This document shows, piece after piece, positions 1 through 8,119 of a stretch of 64,000 nt of DNA. The position numbers and the translations under genes were made by a program. This DNA is from Providencia rustigianii DSM 4541 (GTDB taxonomy: Bacteria > Pseudomonadota > Gammaproteobacteria > Enterobacterales > Enterobacteriaceae): the NCBI RefSeq assembly GCF_000156395.1, contig NZ_GG703818.1, positions 385,667 to 449,666 of the forward strand, in the 5' to 3' direction. The notes below the pieces were generated by a model. The model did no database searches. It worked only from the letters and a program-made list of their open reading frames with translations, and was not told the DNA's origin. How positions within the stretch are numbered: the first letter of the stretch is position 1; every line of letters begins with the position of its first letter.

Positions 1-12
1 TTAAAGAGCGGT
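1..12 (-). promoter_or_regulatory. rRNA operon boxA antitermination site (partial, at edge)
   Basis: The reverse strand reads GCACCGCTCTTTAA up to the window edge, matching the rrn leader boxA core CTCTTTAA. It lies downstream of the two rrn promoters described here. NusB/NusE bind such sites to make rRNA transcription resistant to Rho. The 16S gene itself should start roughly 150-200 bases beyond the left edge; this distance is inferred from E. coli rrn operons. Confidence 0.75.
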
Positions 13-76
13 GCGACATTTCTTTTGGAAATCGACTCAGTTTTTATCAACTTAGGTCGTTGTCGCGAGGTGGCGT

Positions 77-104
77 ATATTACGCTTTCCTCAGTGAGAG
101 TCAA
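77..104 (-). promoter_or_regulatory. rRNA operon promoter P2
   Basis: On the minus strand a -35 TTGACT (99-104) and a -10 TAATAT (77-82) are separated by 16 bp and sit in the context ATGCTTGACTCT, as in E. coli rrn P2. It fires toward the left edge, in front of the 16S gene outside the window. Confidence 0.85.
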
Positions 105-196
105 GCATTTTTTTGCTTAATCTTTTCAGATTCTCTCGCTGCCGGTTCAGTGTCCATCGCGCTTTGCGTTGGCTTGTTCCCGGTCAGTGGATGCGC

Positions 197-260
197 ATTA
201 TAGGGAGTCAGAAAAATCTGGCAACCCTTTTTTTGATATTTTTTATCAACCGCCGATTTA
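197..260 (-). promoter_or_regulatory. rRNA operon promoter P1 with UP element
   Basis: The minus strand has -35 TTGCCA (219-224), a 16-bp spacer ending in CTCCC, and a -10 TATAAT (197-202) followed by a GC-rich GCGC discriminator. This is the typical rrn P1 layout, tuned to ppGpp and initiating-NTP control. A/T tracts at 225-260 fit an UP element. The position next to gmhB matches rrnH of E. coli. Confidence 0.9.
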
Positions 261-273
261 TCATCCAAAACGG

Positions 274-840
274 CTATTTTTTGAATCTTTTTAGGGTTTC
301 TGGCAGTTCTGCGATGCTATTTATAACGATATCAGCACTTGCCATTGCTTCTTCCGTGACTGCTTCACCACTTTTAACCAAGATGTTAGTACCCACTTGA
401 GCCGCTTTACCCGCCAGCATGTCTGCAAGTTTATCGCCAACCATAATAGAAGAAGCCATATCGATGTCTAAATGCTCTTGTGCATCTAATAGCATGCCAG
501 GTTTCGGTTTACGACAATTGCATTCTTGCTTGTATTCTTCAATCGTAGCCTCTGGGTGATGCGGACAAAAATAGATGCCATCTAAATCAATACCACGATC
601 TGCCAGTGACCAATCCATCCATTCAGTGAGATGCTCAAACTGCTCTTCCGTATAAATACCGCGTCCAATTCCTGACTGGTTAGTAACAACAACTAACGCG
701 TACCCCATTTTTTTTAATTCAATCATGGCTTCAATAGCGCCATCAATAAATTGAAAATCATCGATTTGATGTACATAACCATGATCGATATTAATTGTGC
801 CATCTCTATCAAGAAAGATTGCTGGAATGCCTTTACTCAC
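274..840 (-). CDS. gmhB: D-glycero-beta-D-manno-heptose-1,7-bisphosphate 7-phosphatase
   Basis: HAD-family phosphatase that removes the 7-phosphate of heptose bisphosphate during synthesis of ADP-heptose for the lipopolysaccharide inner core; it acts in the cytoplasm. The protein is about 188 residues (E. coli 191). The nucleophile motif FLDRDGT gives Asp11 and Asp13, the later KPKPG and MVGDKLADM motifs complete the HAD core, and a Cys/His cluster starting CPHHPE and ending CNCRKP is the structural zinc loop. A TTG-initiated frame reaches 855, but a GTG at 840 preceded by GAGGAG seven bases upstream gives the family N-terminus, so I place the start there. It lies downstream of nothing here and runs toward the rRNA operon. 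Confidence 0.95.
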   Translation of the reverse strand: MSKGIPAIFLDRDGTINIDHGYVHQIDDFQFIDGAIEAMIELKKMGYALVVVTNQSGIGRGIYTEEQFEHLTEWMDWSLADRGIDLDGIYFCPHHPEATIEEYKQECNCRKPKPGMLLDAQEHLDIDMASSIMVGDKLADMLAGKAAQVGTNILVKSGEAVTEEAMASADIVINSIAELPETLKRFKK

Positions 841-923
841 CGCTTTGCTCCTCAAACTAAAATGGTTTTTAGTATCTCACGAAAAGAAATGAAATGAGAA
901 TAGAATAAATAGAACAAACTTTA

Positions 924-954
924 TTGACTTAGACGTCTAGACGCCTTAACATCC
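924..954 (+). promoter_or_regulatory. metNIQ promoter with overlapping MetJ operator
   Basis: A -35 TTGACT (924-929) and a -10 TAACAT (947-952) are 17 bp apart. The spacer holds two tandem 8-bp met boxes, AGACGTCT (931-938, a perfect match to the MetJ consensus) and AGACGCCT (939-946). MetJ with S-adenosylmethionine bound here would block RNA polymerase, so the transporter is expected to be repressed by methionine. Confidence 0.9.
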
Positions 955-1008
955 AAGTATATTAGATACAGTATCTAGAAAATAATTCGTCAGAGAATAG
1001 AAGATAGA

Positions 1009-2040
1009 ATGATAAAGCTCTCAAATATAAATAAAGTCTTCCAGCAAGGAAATCGTCAGATACAGGCATTGACTGATATCAGTCTGCATGTTCCTTCTGG
1101 TCAAATATATGGTGTTATTGGTGCATCTGGCGCAGGTAAAAGCACGCTAATTCGTTGCGTTAACATGCTAGAGCGACCAACATCAGGGCAAGTCATTGTT
1201 GATGGTCAAGATTTAACTTCTCTACCAGAAAAAGCTTTGACGAAAGCTCGTCGTGGTATTGGCATGATTTTCCAGCACTTTAACTTATTATCGTCACGCA
1301 CCGTCTTTGACAATGTCGCGCTACCTCTTGAGTTAGATAGTACGCCAAGAGAAACAATCAAGCAGCGTGTTAACGAATTACTCGAATTGGTAGGTTTGAC
1401 TGATAAGAAAGATGCTTATCCTGCAAATCTATCTGGTGGGCAAAAACAGCGCGTCGCCATTGCTCGTGCGCTAGCTAACTCTCCAAAAGTATTATTGTGT
1501 GATGAAGCAACCAGTGCGTTAGACCCAGCAACAACACGCTCTATCCTAGAATTGCTGAAAGATATTAATCGCCGTTTAGGTTTGACCATTTTATTGATCA
1601 CTCACGAAATGGATGTCGTTAAGCGTATTTGCGACCAAGTGGCAGTCATCAGTGGTGGGCAGTTAATTGAGCAGGATAAAGTGAGTGAAGTTTTCTCTCA
1701 TCCTAAAACGCCAGTCGCTCAAGAATTTATTAAATCCACGTTGATTATTGATATTCCCGATGATTACAGTGAACGTTTGCAAAGTGAACCAGGTAAAGAT
1801 TTATCACCTTTATTAAAGCTGGAGTTCACAGGGCAGTCAGTGGATGCACCATTAATTTCCATGGCTGTTCGTAAATTTGATATCGACATTAATATTTTAA
1901 GTTCGCAAATTGATTATGCCGGTGGTGTTAAGTTTGGTGTGATGCTAGCAGAATTACACGGTATCGATGGTGGTGTTGAATCCACAATTACCTTTTTAAA
2001 AGAACACCATGTCAAAGTAGAGGTTTTGGGTTATGTCTGA
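1009..2040 (+). CDS. metN: Methionine ABC transporter, ATP-binding protein
   Basis: ATPase subunit of the high-affinity D/L-methionine importer MetNIQ; a dimer drives the membrane subunit MetI. Visible are Walker [10 protein letters not shown] (residues 38-46), the Q-loop region GMIFQHFN, the signature LSGGQ near 141 and Walker [12 protein letters not shown] near 161. The C-terminal ~90 residues form the NIL/C2 domain that binds methionine and inhibits transport. Length 343 equals E. coli. First gene of metN-metI-metQ; its stop overlaps the start of metI by 8 bases, suggesting translational coupling. A MetJ operator lies upstream. Confidence 0.97.
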   Translation: MIKLSNINKVFQQGNRQIQALTDISLHVPSGQIYGVIGASGAGKSTLIRCVNMLERPTSGQVIVDGQDLTSLPEKALTKARRGIGMIFQHFNLLSSRTVFDNVALPLELDSTPRETIKQRVNELLELVGLTDKKDAYPANLSGGQKQRVAIARALANSPKVLLCDEATSALDPATTRSILELLKDINRRLGLTILLITHEMDVVKRICDQVAVISGGQLIEQDKVSEVFSHPKTPVAQEFIKSTLIIDIPDDYSERLQSEPGKDLSPLLKLEFTGQSVDAPLISMAVRKFDIDINILSSQIDYAGGVKFGVMLAELHGIDGGVESTITFLKEHHVKVEVLGYV

Positions 2041-2686
2041 GGGAATGATTTCACTACTTATTTCAGGAACGATTGATACCATTATCATGACATTCGTTTC
2101 TGCAATTTTAGGTTTTATTTTAGGTATCCCTACAGGCGTTCTACTTTATGTAACTCGCCGTGGACAAGTTATGGAAAATACCGCTCTGTATAGCGTTATT
2201 TCCGCGGTTGTAAACGTATTCCGTTCAATACCGTTTATTATTTTGTTAGTGTGGATCAGCCCGTTTACCAAATTTATCGTCGGCTCGGCGATCGGTATTG
2301 AAGGTGCCATCGTTCCATTAACTGTCGGTGCAATTCCATTTATTGCTCGTATGGTTGAAAACGCACTATTAGAAGTACCGAGTGGCTTAATTGAAGCATC
2401 CCGAGCTATGGGTGCAACGCCACTACAGATTATTAGCAAAGTATTACTACCAGAGTCTCTTCCTGGACTCATTAATGCGGCAACCATTACATTAATTATG
2501 TTAGTCGGTTATTCCGCAATGGGTGGTGCTGTCGGTTCCGGTGGGTTAGGCCAAATTGCAATGCAATACGGTTACTATACTTATAACCCAGTAGTCATGA
2601 ATACCGTACTTGTCCTATTAATTGTTTTAGTATTCATCATTCAGTTTACTGGTGAATATTTAATGAAGAAAGTGTCACATAAATAG
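2033..2686 (+). CDS. metI: Methionine ABC transporter, permease
   Basis: Inner-membrane permease of MetNIQ, 217 residues as in E. coli, with about five hydrophobic transmembrane segments. The EAA loop that docks onto the MetN ATPase is visible as [10 protein letters not shown] around residue 122. The N-terminus MSEGMISLL aligns with the E. coli start, supporting the ATG inside the metN tail. It lies between metN (8-base overlap) and metQ (93-bp gap). Confidence 0.97.
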   Translation: MSEGMISLLISGTIDTIIMTFVSAILGFILGIPTGVLLYVTRRGQVMENTALYSVISAVVNVFRSIPFIILLVWISPFTKFIVGSAIGIEGAIVPLTVGAIPFIARMVENALLEVPSGLIEASRAMGATPLQIISKVLLPESLPGLINAATITLIMLVGYSAMGGAVGSGGLGQIAMQYGYYTYNPVVMNTVLVLLIVLVFIIQFTGEYLMKKVSHK

Positions 2687-2779
2687 TCCGAAATAGAGAT
2701 AGTCAGTAACAATAGCAGCGCCAAAGAAACTCTACCAAGTAGTTAAGGTGCTATAAAAAAGTGTCTAAAGGGGTAAATT

Positions 2780-3601
2780 ATGTCTATTAAGTTAAAATCA
2801 TTTGCAGTAGTTGGCGCGCTGTTAGGAACGTTATTCCTCGCTGGCTGTGGTGAGAAGCAAAAAGATCCAAATAGTATTAAAGTCGGTGTGATTATGGGCA
2901 AAGAGTTTGAAGTTGCTGAAGTTGCACAAAAAGTTGCTAAAGAAAAATATGGTCTGAATGTTGAGCTAGTCTCCTTTAATGATTTCGTTTTACCAAACGA
3001 AGCATTAAGCAAAGGTGATATTGATGCTAACGCATTCCAACATAAGCCTTATTTAGATCAGCAAATCAAAGATCGTAACTATAAATTAGTCCCAGTTGGT
3101 AATACATTTATTTACCCGATTGCAGGCTACTCAAAGCAAATTAAATCTATTGATGAACTTGCTGATGGCTCACAGGTTGCTCTGCCTAATGACCCAACGA
3201 ACTTAGGTCGTTCATTACTGTTACTGCAACAACAAGGTTTGATTAAGTTAAAAGATGGCACAGGTTTAATGCCAACTGTTTTGGATGTTATTGAAAATCC
3301 TAAAGGCTTAAAATTTGTTGAGCTAGAAGCACCGCAATTACCACGAGCTCTTGATGACCAAAAAATTGCTTTAGCGATCATCAATACCACTTGGGCTAGC
3401 AGTGCAACACCAAAACTGACTCCAGCAAAAGATGGTCTGTTTGTTGAAGATAAAGATTCTCCATACGTGAATATTATTGTCACCCGTGAAGACAATAAAG
3501 ATAGCGAGAATGTGAAGAAGTTTATCCAAGCATATCAATCTAATGAAGTTGCAGAAAAAGCTAACGAAGTTTTCGATGGTGGTGCAGTTAAAGGCTGGTA
3601 A
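2780..3601 (+). CDS. metQ: Methionine-binding lipoprotein
   Basis: Substrate-binding lipoprotein that delivers methionine to MetI from the periplasm. A type II signal peptide ends in the lipobox LAGC with Cys23 as the lipid-modified residue, followed by the NlpA-family core beginning IKVGVIMGKEFEV. A good ribosome site (AAAGGGG) precedes the ATG. The gap of 93 bp from metI has no clear terminator, so it is probably in the same transcript; an intrinsic terminator follows the gene. Confidence 0.96.
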   Translation: MSIKLKSFAVVGALLGTLFLAGCGEKQKDPNSIKVGVIMGKEFEVAEVAQKVAKEKYGLNVELVSFNDFVLPNEALSKGDIDANAFQHKPYLDQQIKDRNYKLVPVGNTFIYPIAGYSKQIKSIDELADGSQVALPNDPTNLGRSLLLLQQQGLIKLKDGTGLMPTVLDVIENPKGLKFVELEAPQLPRALDDQKIALAIINTTWASSATPKLTPAKDGLFVEDKDSPYVNIIVTREDNKDSENVKKFIQAYQSNEVAEKANEVFDGGAVKGW

Positions 3602-3626
3602 TCTTTCCTCTTAAAAAGAAAGCGTA

Positions 3627-3664
3627 TAAAATACTAGGCGGCTTAATGCTGCCTAGTATTTTTG
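3627..3664 (+). terminator. Intrinsic terminator of metNIQ
   Basis: Stem ATACTAGGC / GCCTAGTAT with a short AT-rich extension closes on a run of T residues (3659-3663). It lies 26 bp after the metQ stop and before rcsF. Confidence 0.85.
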
Positions 3665-3728
3665 TATTATGAATACCGATAAAATAAATAATGAATGCGC
3701 TACCACAGATAATAAAAAGGTCGAATTT

Positions 3729-4139
3729 ATGAGATTGTTTTTACTCACCCTAGCGGCATTTATGCTAGCTGGGTGTGGAATTAACCAATACACCAGTCCA
3801 AGTATGAATAAGGGGTTTTCGAGTATGAAGATATCGAAACCCGTACCAAAAGCGACTAAAGAAGAAGATGTCAGCGCAGAAAAAATTAAATTAATGAATA
3901 GCCCTGAGGAATTACTGGGTATGCCATTCAAAGATTTAGGCGTTGTCTCCGGTGAAGACTGTAGAAAAAACGCTAAGAGTCCCCCAGCTAATCTTGATTC
4001 TGCAAAGAATAGCATGTTAACCCAAGCCGCTTATATTGCTGCCGATGCAGTACTATTACATCAATGCCAAACGTCGACTGCTCCAGGCTGCTACCAAGCA
4101 ACCGTATGTGAAGGCAGCGCGCTTAAAATTGTCGAATAA
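3729..4139 (+). CDS. rcsF: Outer-membrane lipoprotein sensor of the Rcs phosphorelay
   Basis: RcsF senses envelope damage and signals through IgaA to RcsC/RcsD/RcsB. The protein is 136 residues (E. coli 134). The signal peptide ends in LAGC with Cys16 as the lipidated residue; a Lys/Pro-rich linker follows, then the folded domain with the four conserved cysteines (GEDC, HQC, PGC, TVC) that form two non-consecutive disulfides. The upstream-extended frame would bury the signal peptide, so I chose the ATG at 3729, which has AAAAAGG eight bases before it. It is followed after 7 bp by trmO, as in E. coli. Confidence 0.94.
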   Translation: MRLFLLTLAAFMLAGCGINQYTSPSMNKGFSSMKISKPVPKATKEEDVSAEKIKLMNSPEELLGMPFKDLGVVSGEDCRKNAKSPPANLDSAKNSMLTQAAYIAADAVLLHQCQTSTAPGCYQATVCEGSALKIVE

Positions 4140-4146
4140 TATATTT

Positions 4147-4866
4147 ATGCAATCTTTTCAATTTAATATTATCGGGCATATCGAATCCCCCTATAAAGAA
4201 AAGTTTGCCATCCCTCGCCAACCTGGATTAGTCCAGGGCGGCTTTGGACGTTTACATTTACATTCGCCATTTAATGACCCTAATGGGGTTCGTGGACTAA
4301 CTCAGTTTAGCCATATTTGGGTTTTATTCGTTTTCCATCAAACAATGAGTGGAGGATGGAAACCGTTGGTTCGCCCACCACGCTTAGGTGGAAATGATAA
4401 AATGGGCGTATTTGCAACACGTTCAACTTTCCGACCTAATCCTATCGGAATGTCATTAGTTGAGCTGAAAGGTGTTTCAACTGAAAATAACCAAGTCATA
4501 CTTGAACTTGGTAGCCTTGACTTAGTCGACGGTACGCCCGTGATCGATATCAAGCCCTACCTTCCTTTTGCCGAAGCCATTACCACAGCAAAAGCGGGAT
4601 ATGCTCAAGATGCACCATCCGATAATATGCAGGTTATTTTCAGCCCTTTAGTGCAAGAAGAATTAATTAAATATCAGGCTAACTATCCTGGGCTTGCAAT
4701 ATTTATTGAACAAGTACTGATGCAAGATCCCCGCCCTGCCTATAAAAAACAATCAAATGAAGCCCGTGATTATGCAGTTCATTTATTAGATTTTAATGTT
4801 CGTTGGCGAGTCATTGATAATGTCACTGAAGTATTCGCGATCGAACGTAACGAAAAAACGCTTTAA
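4147..4866 (+). CDS. trmO: tRNA (adenine(37)-N6)-methyltransferase TrmO
   Basis: SAM-dependent enzyme that methylates N6 of t6A37 in tRNA-Thr(GGU), formerly YaeB/TsaA. It is 239 residues with the N-terminal TsaA-like barrel containing VFATRSTFRPNPIG and LVDGTPVVDIKPY-like segments (here LVDGTPVIDIKPY), and a C-terminal FNVRWRV motif. The start at 4147 gives MQSFQFNIIGHIESPYKEKF, which aligns with E. coli; a longer frame starting inside rcsF has no family support. Probably co-transcribed with rcsF. Confidence 0.94.
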   Translation: MQSFQFNIIGHIESPYKEKFAIPRQPGLVQGGFGRLHLHSPFNDPNGVRGLTQFSHIWVLFVFHQTMSGGWKPLVRPPRLGGNDKMGVFATRSTFRPNPIGMSLVELKGVSTENNQVILELGSLDLVDGTPVIDIKPYLPFAEAITTAKAGYAQDAPSDNMQVIFSPLVQEELIKYQANYPGLAIFIEQVLMQDPRPAYKKQSNEARDYAVHLLDFNVRWRVIDNVTEVFAIERNEKTL

Positions 4867-4872
4867 CCTCTT

Positions 4873-4901
4873 TTGACAAATCCTTGTCACTGGTAGACTA
4901 G
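4873..4901 (+). promoter_or_regulatory. Candidate proS promoter
   Basis: A perfect -35 TTGACA (4873-4878) is followed by weak -10 candidates: TAGACT (4894-4899, spacing 15) or GACTAG (spacing 17). The -35 also forms the left arm of a small inverted repeat TGACAA/TTGTCA (4874-4889), and GCTGC/GCAGC (4913-4925) forms a hairpin in the leader. Assignment is tentative. Confidence 0.4.
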
Positions 4902-4985
4902 CTCTTTATTCCGCTGCTTAGCAGCTTTAAATTATTGGGTGAGCACTGACTTACCATAATTTGTTGTTCTAATGGAACCTATACA

Positions 4986-6716
4986 ATGCGTACTAGCAAA
5001 TATCTGCTCTCAACTCTAAAAGAGACCCCTGCGGATGCAGAAGTTATCAGCCATCAGCTGATGCTGCGTGCAGGAATGATCCGTAAACTTGCTTCTGGTC
5101 TGTATGACTGGCTACCCACTGGCGTACGTGTACTACGTAAAGTAGAAAACATTGTTCGCGAAGAAATGGAAAATGCAGGTGCTATCGAGGTATCTTTACC
5201 CGTAGTTCAGCCCGCTGATTTATGGCAAGAAAGTGGGCGTTGGGAACAATACGGTCCTGAGTTGCTACGCTTTGTTGATCGTGGAGAGCGTCCATTTGTT
5301 CTGGGTCCAACCCATGAAGAAGTTATCACTGATTTAGTGCGTAACGAAATCACTTCATATAAACAATTACCTTTGAATTTATTCCAAATTCAAACAAAAT
5401 TCCGTGATGAAGTACGCCCACGTTTTGGTGTGATGCGTTCACGCGAATTTATCATGAAAGATGCCTACTCTTTCCATACCAGCCAAGAGTCATTGCAAGA
5501 AACTTATGATGCAATGTATGAAGCCTACAGCAAAATTTTCACACGTATCGGCTTTGATTTCCGTGCAGTACTCGCTGATACGGGCTCAATAGGTGGAAAT
5601 GCATCCCATGAATTCCAAGTCTTAGCGCAAAGCGGTGAAGATGATGTCGTTTTCTCTACCGAATCTGATTTCGCCGCAAATATCGAGTTTGCTGAAGCTG
5701 TTGCACCGAACGTCCAGCGTGCTGCTCCTAGCGAAGAGATGCACTTGGTTGATACACCAAATGCAAAAACCATTGCTGAATTGGTCGAACAATTTAATTT
5801 ACCGATCGAAAAAACCGTCAAAACGCTGATTGTTCACGCGAAGAAAGATTCTGGTCATACTTTAGTTGCCCTATTAATTCGTGGCGACCATGAACTGAAC
5901 GAGATCAAAGCTGAAAAACATCCGTTAGTCGCTAGCCCATTACAGTTCGCAACTGAAGAAGAAATTCGCCAAGCTATCAATGCCGGCCCGGGTTCTTTAG
6001 GTCCAGTCAATATGCCACTGCCAATTGTTATCGACCGCAGTGTCGCGGTAATGAGTGACTTTGGTGCCGGTGCAAATATTGATGGTAAACATTACTTTGG
6101 TATTAACTGGGAACGAGACTTACCATTACCAGAAACTTACGACCTGCGTAATGTTGTGGTTGGCGATCCAAGTCCGGATGGCAAAGGCACACTATTAATT
6201 AAGCGTGGTATTGAAGTCGGTCATATCTTCCAGTTAGGTACTAAGTACTCAGAAGCGATGAAAGCTTCAGTGCAAAACGAGGAAGGTCATAACCAAATCG
6301 TCACGATGGGTTGCTATGGTATCGGTGTTACTCGTATCGTTGCAGCAGCTATCGAGCAAAGCCATGATGACCGCGGTATCATATGGTCAGATGCTATCGC
6401 ACCTTTCCAAGTTGCGATTCTACCAATGAATATGCACAAATCTTATCGCGTGAAAGAAGTTGCAGAAAAACTCTATGCCGACCTGAAAGCTCAAGGTATT
6501 GACGTGATTTTTGATGACCGTAAAGAGCGTCCGGGTGTGATGTTTGCAGATATGGAATTAATTGGCGTTCCATACACTATTGTTATTGGCGACCGTAACT
6601 TAGATACCAACCAAGTAGAATATAAATCACGTCGTAGTGATGATAAAGCACTGGTTGGTTTAGATAATGTCGTTAGCTTCTTAAAAGAAAAATTAGCGAC
6701 AAATTTGCGTAAATAA
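4986..6716 (+). CDS. proS: Prolyl-tRNA synthetase
   Basis: Charges tRNA-Pro in the cytoplasm. At 576 residues it is the bacterial-type enzyme (E. coli 572): class II motif 1 near residues 40-75, motif 2 with [16 protein letters not shown] around 140-155, the inserted editing domain (roughly 225-405) that hydrolyses mischarged Ala-tRNA, motif 3 [13 protein letters not shown] near 445, and a C-terminal anticodon-binding domain from about 475. It is a single gene between trmO and the convergent nlpE, followed by an intrinsic terminator. Confidence 0.98.
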   Translation: MRTSKYLLSTLKETPADAEVISHQLMLRAGMIRKLASGLYDWLPTGVRVLRKVENIVREEMENAGAIEVSLPVVQPADLWQESGRWEQYGPELLRFVDRGERPFVLGPTHEEVITDLVRNEITSYKQLPLNLFQIQTKFRDEVRPRFGVMRSREFIMKDAYSFHTSQESLQETYDAMYEAYSKIFTRIGFDFRAVLADTGSIGGNASHEFQVLAQSGEDDVVFSTESDFAANIEFAEAVAPNVQRAAPSEEMHLVDTPNAKTIAELVEQFNLPIEKTVKTLIVHAKKDSGHTLVALLIRGDHELNEIKAEKHPLVASPLQFATEEEIRQAINAGPGSLGPVNMPLPIVIDRSVAVMSDFGAGANIDGKHYFGINWERDLPLPETYDLRNVVVGDPSPDGKGTLLIKRGIEVGHIFQLGTKYSEAMKASVQNEEGHNQIVTMGCYGIGVTRIVAAAIEQSHDDRGIIWSDAIAPFQVAILPMNMHKSYRVKEVAEKLYADLKAQGIDVIFDDRKERPGVMFADMELIGVPYTIVIGDRNLDTNQVEYKSRRSDDKALVGLDNVVSFLKEKLATNLRK

Positions 6717-6737
6717 TTACCAAAATTGTCTCTATAA

Positions 6738-6782
6738 CAAAAGGCTCAGAATTCAGTATTCACTGGTTCTGAGCCTTTTTTA
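6738..6782 (+). terminator. Intrinsic terminator of proS (possibly bidirectional)
   Basis: Stem AAAAGGCTCAGAA / TTCTGAGCCTTTTT with an A-rich 5' flank and T-rich 3' flank lies between the convergent proS and nlpE, so it could end both transcripts. Confidence 0.88.
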
Positions 6783-6802
6783 TTCATCAATATATTAATG
6801 AA

Positions 6803-7465
6803 TTAAGATTGTTTGCAAGACGCCGAAGGGTCAAACTTGATTTTACCTGTAGGGACAAGCGCAGAATCAAACTGTCCATCTTCTATTGATGGGCGAATTG
6901 TATAATAACCATCAACTTCGACATAAACTGGGGTACCGCCGTCAACCCCCGTTTCACCATATGCTCTCTCTAGCTCAATACCTGAAGTCGCATATTTGCG
7001 CCCAGTTTCACACTCAGTAAAAATAGCTGCATCCGCCATATAACGGTATTCACCAATTTTTTTGCTCGGTGTCACTTTCCCTAACGTATAATTCATGGCG
7101 CTTTCAATTCGCTCACCATTAATATCAAGTAGAGTTACCGAGTTATTATCAGCCGCTTTAGCAAAATAAGAACGCTCAGCCTGAGCATTAGTCAACGTCA
7201 GCATATTTCCATTTGCCGACCAATTTCCTGTTTCATGAAATATTTGATTGCCATTTTTGGTTTCTAAATAGAGCAACTGTTCAACATAGCTACCATCTGG
7301 ATTAACTAATAGAGTTGCTTCAATACCCGAACAATCGGCACAAGGGATCAAACCACTATAAACATTATCGACTGAGGCTGACTCAACTTCACTGACACCA
7401 CTTTGGCAGCCGGATAAAGCAATTGAACCCGCGGCAATAAACGCTAATAAAAAAACTTTTTTCAT
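6803..7465 (-). CDS. nlpE: Outer-membrane lipoprotein NlpE (copper/surface-sensing Cpx activator)
   Basis: NlpE (CutF) activates the Cpx envelope stress response on surface contact, on lipoprotein trafficking defects and under redox stress. The protein is about 220 residues (E. coli 236). The signal peptide ends in LSGC (Cys20 region); the N-terminal beta-barrel domain holds the CXXC pair in IPCADCSG, and a C-terminal OB-like domain has cysteines in FTECETG and SASCKQS. The start ATG at 7465 has AAGGGA upstream and gives a proper signal peptide; the longer frame adds 18 unlikely residues. In E. coli yaeQ and arfB lie between this gene and rof; they are absent here. Confidence 0.9.
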   Translation of the reverse strand: MKKVFLLAFIAAGSIALSGCQSGVSEVESASVDNVYSGLIPCADCSGIEATLLVNPDGSYVEQLLYLETKNGNQIFHETGNWSANGNMLTLTNAQAERSYFAKAADNNSVTLLDINGERIESAMNYTLGKVTPSKKIGEYRYMADAAIFTECETGRKYATSGIELERAYGETGVDGGTPVYVEVDGYYTIRPSIEDGQFDSALVPTGKIKFDPSASCKQS

Positions 7466-7690
7466 TGTAATTCCCTTAAGATCATTCATGTATGACTGTT
7501 CAAACCCAAAATACATCATATCATCTCAAATAATAAAAAATGGGGTGCCTAAAAAATTTAAATTGCTCAAATAAGATACCAAGCACATTAGATTGGTGAA
7601 TAAGAATTTTCTTTTTCCTGCACCTCTGATTATAGTTATTAAATTACTATGCTATTATCGAGTTAAGCACTTTTTTACTCAGTTCTTTTT

Positions 7691-7733
7691 GCTTAGTATA
7701 TTGAGGCTTAGTACATTGATGCTTAGTACAACA
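7691..7733 (+). repeat. 15-bp tandem repeat in the rof leader (2.9 units)
   Basis: Units are GCTTAGTATATTGAG (7691-7705), GCTTAGTACATTGAT (7706-7720) and a partial GCTTAGTACAAC (7721-7732). The first two differ at two positions. The repeat stops 45 bp before the rof start codon. Confidence 0.85.
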
Positions 7734-7740
7734 TGTTCAA

Positions 7741-7774
7741 GGCGGCAATAACCGCCACTAACTCAGTGGTGAGG
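7741..7774 (+). promoter_or_regulatory. Two hairpins overlapping the rof ribosome-binding region
   Basis: GGCGG(CAATAA)CCGCC (7741-7756) is followed by CCACT(AACTC)AGTGG (7755-7769), which share two bases and so are alternatives or stacked. They end just before the Shine-Dalgarno GAGGG (7771-7775). They could modulate rof translation; this is inference. Confidence 0.5.
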
Positions 7775-7778
7775 GAAT

Positions 7779-8042
7779 ATGTCTACAGATAATGAATATC
7801 AACCAATCAATTGTGATGATTACGAATATCTAGAAATCGCATGCCAACGTCAATTAAAACTGCAAGTTCAGTTAAATGACGGCGAGAATATTGAAGGGCA
7901 AGCCAGTGATTTGCTCCTACGAAAAAAAATTGAGTACCTTGTCCTGATCACTCAGGAAGGAACCAAGGAGCTTAGGCTGGATTATATTAACTCCTTCAGT
8001 CATCCTGAAATCGGCACAATCGTTGTCGACCAATCTCATTAA
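7779..8042 (+). CDS. rof: Rho-binding antiterminator Rof (YaeO)
   Basis: Small acidic protein (87 residues, E. coli 84-86) that binds the primary RNA site of Rho and inhibits Rho-dependent termination. The family core is clear: YQPINCDDY at the N-terminus, ASDLLLRKKIEYL in the middle and ELRLDYINSFSHPEIGTVV-like end (here INSFSHPEIGTIVV). A GAGGG site five bases before the ATG fixes the start. It is convergent with tilS, as in E. coli. Confidence 0.95.
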   Translation: MSTDNEYQPINCDDYEYLEIACQRQLKLQVQLNDGENIEGQASDLLLRKKIEYLVLITQEGTKELRLDYINSFSHPEIGTIVVDQSH

Positions 8043-8119
8043 TACTCGTACTGAGTTTCTTCTATGCCCCTTATGATAGTCACAGTCATAAGGGGTTTCT
8101 CATTTAATAATCAAATAAA

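Larger units (their letters stand above)
7466..7778. other. Intergenic region between divergent nlpE and rof
   Basis: About 310 bp, AT-rich, with stops in all frames. The half next to rof contains the tandem repeat and hairpins listed separately. No yaeP-like gene is present, although E. coli has yaeP directly upstream of rof. I see no Cpx box in front of nlpE. Confidence 0.6.

Noticed and set aside
113-400. A 95-codon plus-strand reading frame over the rRNA promoters and the end of gmhB
   Set aside because: It overlaps P1, the UP element and the gmhB coding region on the other strand, and has no ribosome site or family resemblance.
7741-7778. A riboswitch in front of rof
   Set aside because: Only two short overlapping hairpins are visible and they do not match any riboswitch class I know.
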